A program made the translations under genes and the position numbers. The notes below the pieces were generated by a model. It ran no database searches. It saw nothing but the letters and a program-made list of their open reading frames with translations, and was not told the origin of the DNA. A DNA stretch of 64,000 nt. It comes from Lagopus muta (taxonomy: Eukaryota > Chordata > Aves > Galliformes > Phasianidae). How positions within the stretch are numbered: position 1 is the stretch's first letter; each line of letters starts with the position of its first letter. The DNA is taken from positions 29,053,001-29,117,000 of the forward strand of contig NC_064437.1 of assembly GCF_023343835.1 (NCBI RefSeq), read 5' to 3'. Of the stretch, positions 44,901 to 56,900 are shown one piece after another.

Positions 44901-47900
44901 GCCAAGGCAGAGGCGATGGAACATGGGAAAGGTTTCACTTCACTTAATTTCACATGTGAAAATGCTGAACGTTCTACAAAATGAGCAACGTGGCCTTGGA
45001 GCACAAGGTTGCACTGAACAGCCACATTATGTGTCAGGGCTGTGCTTCAAAGCCTCCCTACTTTTCCCACCTTGATGAAGAAAGTCTTGCCATCACAGTT
45101 GCATCTGGAGAAGACAGCATCAATGGGGGACGGGATGCCCCAGCCTACACTGATCCTCTGGGGACTGGTTGTTGGTGGTGTCCTGCCATTCAGCAGCCAG
45201 TAGTAGTGACCTGCAGGGGGGAGGAGTCATGGCCTGCACCGTGAAGCACATGGCCAGATAGCGATGCAGGGAAAAAAACTTGGAAAGGAGGGGAAGATGT
45301 CTCCTGCACCTCCTGACCCTCAGCAACAGTGAGGCCAATGGAGGGCACAGGGCCTGCGTACCTCTGAAGACGGCCAGGGTTCCATTGGGCAGGGCGACCA
45401 TGCTATCTGCTGGCTTCCCACTGCACAGGTCCTTCTCGTTGGCCTTCCCCACTGCAAAACAGCATGTCTCGGGATGGTTGGTTCTTTTAACAAAAATTAC
45501 ATTGCCTCCCCCATCGCCTGAAACAGCACTACAGTTAAGTGTATTTTTTTTGTCTGTAGGACCAAGTTCAGGGCTCTCTTTGGGCCTTGCTCAGAATATA
45601 TTCTTGAAAAGTTTAATCTTGTGTTTTCCTCCAAGGAACGTAAGACCAGCTCTTTACACAGCTATATGCAGTTATTGTAATTTGTTGTTTACCTCAGTAC
45701 CTATAATTCAGATAAAGGTCTATAGGTGCTTCACATGCTGCGTCTCGTGTTCAATTCCTTCATGCTTACGGATGCTTACTCCAAATTTCCCTAACAAGTC
45801 TCCATCCTTCATTCTTTAGAGTGCATTTACATTTATTTCAGTTAAATGTAAAGGAAGGATATCTTTTCAACAAGAATCCCAAGTATTTTCATGCAAAAGA
45901 CCTATTTGTATTTATATACATATATATTTATCAGTGGATCTAAAAGTGCCCAAGAGCTTCTGCACTGTGGTACATAGTGAGGACATCAAAAAAGTTACTG
46001 AAAAATTAAGTACTACCCATTCAGGATGCTGACATGGTCTAATTAGAAAGTACTTGCACATCCTTTACTCACAAGTTTTGCTGTGCTCTCTGGTTTTGTA
46101 CACTTACTTTCTGCTCCTCCAGATAAAACTGGCAAGTCTGCAGTTTGTATTAAAGGCTTGTTTATCTCAGGCTCTTCTACTGGCATGGTTTTAGGGCTGG
46201 GTGGAGAGGGCTCATCATGGGTGTCAGTAATCTCCTGGAAGCGTATAGATGGCTTGGATGTCCCTCTAGGAACAAGAAACATTTCTTCTATTGTGTCTTT
46301 TTTATCTGTTGTTGTTCTACCTCTGATCACTGTAGTTTCTTCTTTCTTGTCAAGGGTAGGGGACTTTCCAGGGGCATCTTCTGTTTCTTTTTCAGTAGTG
46401 TAGCTAGTTTCCTTCGCAAGGGTGGTCAACTCTTTTTCACCAGCTGTTGTCTCTTTAGAGGGAATGATGCACTCAGCAACTGCTGGTACAGCCGGTGTAG
46501 TTTCCATAGTTGTGTCTCTTTTAGTTGTTGTCACAATCTCCCTGGGTTTAGGAGTTGAATCTGTTTTGGCAGTTGTTGGCAGCATAGTGGGCTTACGTAT
46601 AATGCTTGTAGCTGCTGATGTTGTTACAATTATGGTTCCCACAGCATGTTCTCTTTTAGCTGTAGATGGTAAAGTCTCTTTTGGTGTGGGAGTTTTGTCT
46701 TGTGTAGCTGGGGTTGCTTCTCCTTCCGTAGCTGCTGTTGCAGCCTTTTTGGATGTAGTAGTTGCTTCTAATTCAGCTGTTGTACTAACAGCTTGACTGG
46801 GTGCAGGGGTTGCATCTGAAGTAGTTACAGTAGTTCTTCTACCTTTCAAAATGTCTTTAAGCACAGTAGTTTTGTCTTTCTTGGGTATTGTTACTTCCTT
46901 TTTCTCCGTGGTTGTTTCTTTTTTAGTTGAGGACTCCATGGTTACCGGGGTCATAATAGGTTTAGTTGTTGTTCTGTCACTTTTATCGGTTATACTTACT
47001 AGTTTGCTATATATAGTAGTTGCGCCTTGTTTAACATTTGTGGGTGCAGGTGTAGAAAGTTCAACTTCAGGAATGGTGGGAGAGTCAGACAGGGATATTG
47101 GAGCATCTGTGACCTTAGGCATTATTTCTTTCTCTTTGGGGATTGTTGACACCTTTGTGGCACTAGCAGTTTTCTCCTCGGCTTTGGGAGTGGTGGGAGA
47201 ATCAACCTTGGTTGTTGGTGCTTCTGTGGCTTTAGGGGTTGTCTCCTCAGCTTTAGGGGTTGTTGGTGCTTCTGTGGCTTCAGGGATTTTCTGTTCAGAT
47301 TTAGGTGCTTTTGGTCTGTCTGTGCCTTTAAGGGTTGTTCTTTTCATTTTAGGGGTCGTTGGAGGATCTGTTGCCTCAGGGATTGACTCCTTGGTTTTTG
47401 AGGTTGTCAGTACCTCCGTGGCAACAGGGGTTGTCTCTGCAACTTCAGGGGTTGTAGTCTCTTTGGCTCTGGGGGTTGCCTCTTTGGCCTTGGGAGTCGT
47501 TGAGGCCTCCGTGGCTGCAGGGGTTGTCTCTTTGACGTTCATAGTTGCTGGAGCTTCTGTGCATGCAGGGGTTGTCTCTTCAGCTTGTGGAGTAGTCACA
47601 GCCACTGTGGCTGCAGGGTTTGTGTCTTCAGCTTTGGGGGTTGTTGGTTCCTCAGGGGCATCAGGCGTTGTGTCATCAGCTTTTGAGGTTCTTGGGAAGT
47701 CTGTGGCTGCAAGGGTTGTCTCCGTGACTTTGGGGGTTGTTGGTGCCTCAGTGCCTTCAGGGGTTGTCTCTTCCACTTTGGGGGTTGTTGTGACCTCCGT
47801 TGCTTCAGGGGTCATCTCTGTGACTTTGGGGACTGTTGGTGCATCAGTGGTTTCAAAGGTTGTGTCCTCAGACTTGGGTGTTGTTGGTGCCTCAGTGGTT

Positions 47901-50900
47901 TCTGGGGTTGTGTCTTCAGGTTTGGGTGTTGTTGGTGCCTCAGTAGCTTCAGGGGTTGTGTCTTCTTCTTTGGGGGTTGTTGGTGCATCAGTGGCTTCAG
48001 GGATTGTCTCTTCAGGTTTGGGTGTTGTTGGTGCCTCAGTGGCTTCAGGGGTTGTGTCTTCAGGTTTGGGTGTTGTTGGTGCTTCCGTGAGTTCGGGCGT
48101 TGTCTCTTCATCTTTTGGAGTTGTTGGGGCCTCAGTGGCTTCAGGGGTTGTCTCTTCATCTTTGGGTGTTGTTGGTGCCTCAGTGTCTTCTGGGGTTGTC
48201 TCTTCTTTGGGTGTTGTTGGTGCCTCAGTGGCCTCAGGGGTTGTCTCTTCTTCTTTTGGTGTTGTTGGTGCTTCTGTGACTTCAGGGGTTGTCTCTTCTT
48301 TGGATCTTGGTGTCTCAGTGGCTTCAGGTGTTGTCTCTTCTTCTTTGGGGGTTGTTGGTGCCTCGGTGGCTTCAGATGTTGTCTCTTCTTCTTTGGGTGT
48401 TGTTGGTGCCTCAGTGGCTTCAGGTGTTGTGTCTTCAGCTTTGGGTGTTGTAGGTGCCTCAGTGGCCTCAGCGGTTGTTTCTTCAGCTTTTGGTGTTGTT
48501 GGTGCTTCCGTGAGTTCGGGCATTGTCTCTTCATCTTTTGGAGTTGTTGGGGCCTCAGTGGCATCAGGGGTTGTCTCTTCAGGTTTGGGTGTTGTTGGTG
48601 CTTCCGTGAGTTCAGGCGTTGTCGCTTCATCTTTTGGAGTTGTTTGAGCGTCAATGGCTTCAGGCGTTGTCTCATCAGGTTTGGGTGTTGTTGGTGCTTC
48701 CGTGAGTTCGGGCGTTGTCTCTTCATCTTTTGGAGTTGTTGGGGCCTCAGTGGCTTCAGGGGTTGTCTCTTCATCTTTGGGTGTTGTTGGTGCCTCAGTG
48801 TCTTCTGGGGTTGTCTCTTCTTTGGGTGTTGTTGGTGCCTCAGTGGCCTCAGGGGTTGTCTCTTCTTCTTTTGGTGTTGTTGGTGCTTCTGTGACTTCAG
48901 GGGTTGTCTCTTCTTTGGATCTTGGTGTCTCAGTGGCTTCAGGTGTTGTCTCTTCTTCTTTGGGGGTTGTTGGTGCCTCGGTGGCTTCAGATGTTGTCTC
49001 TTCTTCTTTCGGTGTTGTTGGTGCCTCAGTGGCTTCAGGTGTTGTGTCTTCAGCTTTGGGTGTTGTTGGTGCCTCAGTGGTTTCAGGGATTGTCTCTTCA
49101 TCTTTTGGAGCAGTTGGTGCCTCAGTGGCTTCAGGTGTTGTCTCTTCTTCTTTTGGAGTAGTTGGCGCCTCAGTGGCTTCACGGGTTGTCTCCTCTTCTT
49201 TTGGTGTTGTTGGTGCCTCAGTGGCTTCAGGGGTTGTGTCTTCAGCTTTGGGTGTTGTTGGTGCTTCCGTGAGTTTGGGCGTTGTCTCTTCATCTTTTGG
49301 AGTTGTTGGTGCCTCAGTGGCCTCAGGGGTTGTGTCTTCATCTTTTGGAGCAGTTGGTGCCTCAGTGGCTTCTGGGGATGTCTCTTCATCTTTTGGAGTT
49401 GTTGGCGCCTCAGTGGCTTCAGGGGTTGTCTCCTCTTCTTTTGGTGTTGTTGGTGCCTCAGTGGCTTCAGGGGTTGTGTCTTCAGGTTTGGGTGTTGTTG
49501 GTGCTTCCGTGAGTTTGGGCGTTGTCTCTTCATCTTTTGGAGTTGTTGGTGCCTCAGTGGCCTCAGGGGTTATGTCTTCAGCTTTTGGTGTTGTTGGTGC
49601 CTCAGTAGCTTCAGGGGTTGTGTCTTCAGGTTTGGGTGTTGTTGGTGCTTCTGTGAGTCCGGGCGTTGTCTCTTCATCTTTTGGAGTTGTTGATGCCTCA
49701 GTGGCTTCAGGTGTTGTGTCTTCAGCTTTGGGTGTTGTTGGTGCCTCAGTGGCTTCTGGGGTTGTCTCTTCTTTCTTTGTTGTTGGTGCATCGGTGGCTT
49801 CAGGGGTTGTCTCTTCAGGTTTGGGTGTTGTTGGTGCCTCAGTGTCTTCAGGTGTTATCTCTTCATCTTTTGGAGTTGTTGGTGCCTCAGTGACTTCAGG
49901 GGTTGTCTCTTCAGGTTTGGGTGTTGTTGGTGCTTCCTTGAGTTCAGGCGTTGTCTCTTCAGGTTTGGATGTTGTTGGTGCCTCAGTGGCTTCAGGTGTT
50001 GTGTCTTCCTCTTTGGGTGTTGTTGGTGCCTCAGTGGCCTCAGGGGTTGTCTCTTCTTCTTTGGGGGTTGTTGGTGCCTCAGTGGCTTCAGGTGTTGTCT
50101 CTTCTTCTTTGGTTGTTGTTGGTGCCTCAGTGGTTTCTGGGGTTGTGTCTTCAGGTTTGGGTGTTGTTGGTGCCTCAGTGTCTTCGGGTGTTATCTCTTC
50201 TTCTTTTGGTGTTGTTGGTGCCTCAGTGGCTTCAGTTGTTGTCTCTTCAGGTTTGGGTGTTGTTGGTGCCTCAGTGGCTTCAGGTGTTGTGTCTTCAGCT
50301 TTGGGTGTTGTTGGTGCTTCCATGAGTTCGGGCGTTGTCTCTTCATCTTTTGGAGTTGTTGGTGCCTCGGTGGCGTCAGGGGTTGTGTCTTCAGCTTTGG
50401 ATGTTGTTGGTGCCTCAGTGTCTTCTGGGGTTGTCTCTTCTTCTTTGGGTGTTGTCGGTGCCTCTGTGGCTTCAGGCGTTGTCTCCTCTTCTTTTGGTGT
50501 TGTTGGTGCCTCAGTGGCTTCAGGGGTTGTCTCTTCAGGTTTGGGTGTTGTTGGTGCCTCAGTGGCTTCAGGTGTTGTGTCTTCAGCTTTTGGTGTTGTT
50601 GGTGCTTCCATGAGTTCGGGCGTTGTCTCTTCATCTTTTGGAGTTGTTGGTGCCTCGGTGGCGTCAGGGGTTGTGTCTTCAGCTTTGGATGTTGTTGGTG
50701 CCTCAGTGTCTTCTGGGGTTGTCTCTTCTTCTTTGGGTGTTGTCGGTGCCTCTGTGGCTTCAGGTGTTGTCTTTTCTTCTTTGGGGGTTGTTGGTGCCTC
50801 AGTGGCTTCAGGCGTTGTCTCCTCTTCTTTTGGTGTTGTTGGTGCCTCAGTGGCTTCAGGGGTTGTCTCTTCAGGTTTGGGTGTTGTTGGTGATTCCGTG

Positions 50901-53900
50901 AGTTCAGGCGTTGTCTCTTCATCTTTTGGAGTTGTTGGAGGAGGACTGGTCACAGTGCCAGTATCTGTAAGAGGAAAAATATTTTATGGCATAGGAATTG
51001 CAATGCATGCACATTTTCTTATTTTTTTACTACACTGATAGAAAATAGCTTCTTGTCTTATGAATAGCACATAATAGCACAATATACACAATAGCACAGA
51101 ATAGCACAATAGTACATTGTTTTCATAGCCTTTGCTGAAAAAAAGAAAAAGCTTTCTGTGTAAATCTGTATTTAATTTGTGTTACAGCTGTTGAAACCTC
51201 CATTGTTTTTTGCTCGTTTGTAAAAGTGCATTGAAACCTATGTTAGATTTGATAAATACCTGTTACAGCAAGTGAAAAGATACATTCATAGAGTCATAAA
51301 CATACATTCTTTAAAAGAGCTGAACTAACCTGTACAGTGAATTTTTTTTGTATGCCTGGGACTTTGCAGCAGCTAGATTTTAACTAGTAGCATTGATTAA
51401 CCCAGGCATGTCCCACCCACACCAGCACAGCTCACCATGTGGCTGCCCCATGCCATTATGTCTCTGCTGTGCACAGCCCAGCCCAGCCCAGTGCACACAA
51501 CCATCACTCAGCACCAATTGAACATTGGTGTACTATGAACCCCATCTGGGGTGAATGCGAAGCACAGGGAGGGTAGAGTGCAGTGCTAATTCAAGTTGTG
51601 GTGAATCAGTTTATGGATTTTCACCCTCAGCAAGTTTGCTGATGGTACGAAGTTGGGAGGATTGGCTGACACGCCTGAAGGCTGTGCTACCATTCAGCGA
51701 GACCTGGACAGACTGGAGAGCTGGGCAGAAAAAAACCGGATGAGGTTTAACAAAAGCAAGTGTAGAGTCTTGCATCTGGGGAGGAATAATTGCATGCACC
51801 AGTACAGGTTGGGGGATGACCTGCTGGAGGGGAGCTCTGCGGAGAGGGACCTGGGTGTCCTGGTGGACGACAGGTTGGCCATAAGCCAGCAGTGTGCCCT
51901 TGTGGCCAAGAGGGCCAATGGCTTACTGGGGTGCATTAAAAAGAGCGTGGCCAGCAGGTCGAGGGAGGTGATCCTCCCCCTCTACTCTGCCCTGGTAAGG
52001 CCTCATCTGGAGTACTGCGTCCAGTTCTGGGCTTCCCAGTACAAAAAAGACAGGGATCTCTTGGAAAGAGTCCAGCGGAGGGCCACGAAGATGGTGAAAG
52101 GCCTGGAGCATCTCTCCTATGAAGAAAGGCTGAGTGAGCTGGGTCTGTTCAGCCTTGAGAAAAGAAGACTGAGAGGGGACCTGATCCAGGTCTATAAGTA
52201 TCTAAGGTGTGGGGGGCAGAATGGCGAGGCCGGACTCTTTTCAATGGTGAATGGTGACAGGACAAGGGGAAATGGCCGGAAACTGCAGCATAGGAAGTTC
52301 CGCACAAATGTGCGAAGGAACTTCTTTATAGTGAGGTGACGGAGCACTGGAACAGGCTGCCCAGGGAGGTGGTGGAGTCTCCTTCTCTGGAGATGTTCAA
52401 GACCTGCCTGGATGCCTACCTGTGCGACCTGGTGTAGGGAACCTGCTTTGGCAGGGGGTTGGACTCGATGAGCTCTGGAGGTCCCTTCCAACCCCTACAA
52501 TTCTGTGATTCTGTGATTCTGTGATTCTCTTACCAGAAAGAAATACCCCTAGCTTCACAATCGTGCCTCAGTCATATAATAACTTTTTGGCTGTACACAC
52601 ACTTGTGAACAACTGTTTTCAAGAATGAAGCATAGGAAGATTAACATTTTATCAAAAGTCTCTGATGAACACTTCCAGAACTCAATATGAATTGTAACCA
52701 CTGTTGCTGAACCACTGGTTTCACAAAAACTGGGTCACATATTCCACTAGCTTTATGCTTTTTTTTTTTCTCTCTTTTTTATATGTTTTAGTGAAAAGAA
52801 AATAAATTAAAAAATAAAATAAGCTTTGTTACTTATATACATTAACTATATTATATACTTATATTATATGTATTATACTATATTATATACTTATATTATA
52901 TTATATTATATTATATTATATTATATTATATTATATGAGGGCTGCTCTCATATTATATATATTATAATATTATATATATATATAATATATATTATAATAA
53001 CTATATTATATAATATTATACTATATTATATACTTATATTATACTATATTATATACTTATATTATATTATATTATATTATATTATATGAGGGCTGCTCTG
53101 AAAGTAATGCTTCCTATTTTATTTTATTTTCCCACAACATCATAGGTGGGTGTTGTGGCATTAGAGGTTGAACCTTTTCACCAAGATTCCATTACATTTT
53201 GCTACCATGCAACAGATGGCAGCAGAGGGGTAATCTGAGAGAACGACATCTGATATGGAAGTACATATGAAGCCAAGCGTTGGAACTGAATTTTTTCATG
53301 AAGAAAAAAACTGTCATTCATTGACACTTGCTGAACATTTATGGAGACCAATCAGTGGATGTGAGCGCAGTGAGGGGTGGGTGATGAATTTAAGCAGGGG
53401 GTCACTTCTACAGATTCTGCAGATTTTTACATGTACAGCATGCATTCCTTGTTCATCACTGCTGAAACTTCTTAGCCAACAGTGGTGACAGTGCTGAAGA
53501 GCATTTTGTAGCTGAAAATTTGCTCTATTTAATAGTGTTCTCTGTATTGATTATAGATTCCAAGGAAGTGATCAGAAGGCATTATTTTCAGAGCAACCTC
53601 CATAAATGCAGCCCTGTACAATTCCTCTTCATTCAGTGCTGCCCAGAAAAGCCAAAAGATTGGACTTCCATAGATTAACCCATAGTGACTCTGAATTCAA
53701 TAGGAAAGATTTAAAATTGTGTTTATATGTGAAGCCATGTAACGTTTCTATCTTTTTTCATGGAAGGGGACCTACATTATAAAATATAGTTCTTTTAATA
53801 GGATACTTCTCTTCACTATCAGTTCCTTTGATTTATTCTTTTTTCCTTAATAAAGCCTGCACCTGTGTCCTAGACCTGATGGAGAGAGCTACAGGAACTG

Positions 53901-56900
53901 GAGGAAAAGGAACTTTCTGAGTACAGATAGCTAGTAACATCTCCTGTGTTGTGTCTTTGTTATTTTTCCTCTTTGTGACATGCAGCTTTAAGACTCTACT
54001 TTTATAGGTAGCTACACAAACCTGGGTCAAATTATTAATATAGATAGATTCAGCAGAAACTGACAAAAAATGTCTGCCATTGCAGACATTACAACCAAAT
54101 TGACACTTGGTTCTTGAAAATCTGAAAATATCAGGAGCAGCATGACGTGACTTTGGACCTCATTGTTTTGAACAAATCCCCTAAAAAAGGTATTTCGAGA
54201 TCTGAGCTGCTGCTGACAGTCTCTCAGCAGGCTGGAAGCACTGAGGACTTTACAGTATGAGAAATAATCCCTACAGAGACAGTGCAGTGTGAGCAGAGCA
54301 TTACAGAATAGGATTTCATCCTATCCAGTATGTCTGAAATAACAACAGTCACGTGGGGTCCTGTTGTCTACTTTTCCTTAATTTTGTTCCATTTAACCTT
54401 CTAGATTGACTTTGCAACAGGAAATTTGCACAACAGAAAGGTAAATAGTCAAAACTGAAAAACAAACTAAGGGCTAAGCTATTGGCCAGTGTTGACTTAT
54501 AGCCTTGTTTCATTGTTATAACTTCAAGGTTTCAAGTTCGAAGGGATCTCCCAAGTTAGCATTAATAATGCTGGAATAGAGTATCAAAGAGCACAGGAAC
54601 ATGGCATGTTTTCCATTCAGAAGAAAATAAGTTATGTGTGTTTTCTGAAGCTGCAGGATGCCTGACTTGGTTAAACTAAAGAAACCTGTTTTTCTGTTCT
54701 GGTTCTGCCAGATCTTCACTGTCCCAGAATACAGCACCCTGTCTGTTCCTGCAGTGGATATTGTCCAAAACTGACAGTGGTGTGTTATCTTATTGAAGAT
54801 ATGTGTGGAAATCAAATAGGGGCACAGGAGATGTCACCACACCCCAACATGTCTTAAGCAAACTCTGCAAAGTCAGTAGAGTCTTTCTTGAGATGTAGGT
54901 GAGGTAATTAATTTATACTCTGAGTGATTCCAAGGTTGGTAATGTCTCACATCACTTTTCTATTTCCAGAGCAGGAAAACAGTCTCTAATGTCCCTCCAT
55001 ATAACACCCACCCTTTTTCATTCATATCCTTTCCTACCTTCCTCTGGCTTCTTTTCCTCATCTGTAGATGACCTTTTGGACGTCGATTTATTTGGGGGAG
55101 GAGTCTTGGGCACTGGCTTTTCTGTGTGTACTGAAAGAAACGACACAGTTTGTTAATGGGATCGCATTGAGATGTTTGTTGTAAGCAGGTGGTACTGTGG
55201 TACACAACTTCAACGATACTTCTCCACATCCATTTTTTTAAATATATTATTTATTGTCCGTGGGATTTTTTAGGGTATTATTGGGAAAAAGACAAATGGA
55301 AAAGAGAAAAATACTCTGGGGATCCCTAAATGCTTATCACAGACCTGAGCAATCTTTTTCCCAGAGGTGAGAGGTGAGGCATTCCAAGCTAAAAGGAATT
55401 TTCAGGTGGGAAGAATATGAATACTAAGTGGAGTTCTAGGCTCTGAGAACTTGTCTAATCATAGAATCATAGAATGCTTTGTGTTGGAAGAACCTTTAAG
55501 TTCATCTAGTTCCAACCCCCTGCTATAGGCAGAAACATCTCTTTTGGTTACAAATACATAAATTACAATGAGGTATAGCATCATTCCAAAGACTTTAGCA
55601 GGTTTCTTAGTTACTCACAGACAGCAAAATCATTTAAATGTTGGTAGAGAGCAGAGCGGATTTGGGAACATTTGGTTTTGTGTTGATATTTGTTGTTGGT
55701 TTGACAAAAATTAACAGCAAACCAAAGTAGCAGTGGCTGCTGTCACTGTGGAAAGCTGCTGTGTGGTGCTGGATGGGACCTGTGGGACCCACATGCATTC
55801 TTGCCTGGGGCAGAGCCACTACCAAGCCAGCAGGCCATGCTTTTCTCAAAGGCAGAGTTGCTATCTCTTTCTGAGTCACAGAGAGATCTGCTCAACCAGC
55901 AGCTCTGAGTGAGGTGTTTCCATTTTGTCTACACCCCTCGCAGTCCCAGTGTTACACCTGTAACCCTTGGGGAATCTTGCTCTAACTGAAGGGGTTTTAT
56001 CACAGGGATTAAAAAGCAAGAAGGAAAATAAGATGGAATGCAATCACTGACAAAATGGTAGATAATGTCACTTAAATCAGGTGGCATCCTGGCACAACAG
56101 CTGAGAAAAGCAGGTTTTAAACAGCCTCAAAGACAGCAAATTCACCTCAAGACATTTCTAATACATTTATCTTCTTCTGCACATTCAGTCAGGAGTGCTC
56201 AGAACAGAGTCTACTTCAGTATAAACTGCTGTGCACCTGGGGACTGGGACTGCCACACTTTAGGTGTACTGGCCAACAGTAGGATTGGATTAATTTTATG
56301 GTAAGATTCACCTGAGAAGGTGGATAATAACCAGAACAGTCTGTGTGGTCCACATTTTATGGCTGCCTAAGGTATCTAAATTTAAATATATATTGGGAAA
56401 ACATTGTGATAAAGAAATTTCTTACATTCTTTACAGTGTTCTTCGTAGTCTGGGCAGCATTTTCCATATTGTTTACAGTCTATGTCACAGTCGCACTCTC
56501 TTCCTCTTTGATAGACTTCAAAGCAACGTCCTTTGCAGGAGACTGCTACATAAGGCAGAACAAACAATGGAGTTAATACTTTTGCGTAGCTCATATGTGA
56601 CACTGGGACCTTTCTACAGTGACTTAAGCTGATTTAAAGACCAGCTTCCTATGTGATTACTCTGGTCTGACCCAGAATTTGATTGTGTGATTAATTGCAA
56701 TGAGTTTTGGATCAGGCCACGTAACCAGAGCAGTGCTTTGCTTGGGATCTGTGGCAGAATTAAAACATAACCATGGACCTCACTTTAGATAGGTCCCATC
56801 AGAGAAGACTTGGCAGAACCAGAGACGGCTGACGCTGTCAGGGACCTCTGAAGGTCATGTCGCCCCCTGCTCTAGCAGGGCCGCCAGAGCTGGGCACCCT

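Noticed and set aside
45531-45560. Possible extra PRG4 microexon in the intron after the mucin exon
   Set aside because: Candidate acceptor-donor pairs gave the wrong phase or a stop.
45280-45819. 179-codon open frame on the + strand
   Set aside because: Overlaps the PRG4 hemopexin exon and intron antisense; no family resemblance.
46851-48647. 598-codon open frame on the + strand
   Set aside because: Same cause: reverse complement of Thr/Pro/Glu codons lacks stops.
47812-49533. 573-codon Lys/Arg/His/Gln frame on the - strand
   Set aside because: Out-of-frame reading of the mucin repeat; no independent splice or start evidence.
47800-50940. Regular repeats resembling an array of spacers
   Set aside because: Repeats are contiguous, coding and without unique spacers, in an animal gene; not CRISPR.
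48654-51038. 794-codon open frame on the + strand
   Set aside because: Antisense shadow of the PRG4 mucin array; Val/Ser/Gly repetition mirrors the sense codons and no exon or start context supports a gene.
51500-51545. Similarity to part of the solo LTR (attgaacattggtgtactat)
   Set aside because: Only a short match to the LTR interior, no ends or target duplication; too weak to call.
52826-53089. Ile/Tyr-rich open frame
   Set aside because: Pure AT simple repeat; translation is meaningless.
53833-54066. 77-codon - strand frame with a Lys-rich patch, considered as the missing PRG4 linker exon
   Set aside because: No acceptor and donor in the needed phase and no similarity to the mammalian segment.
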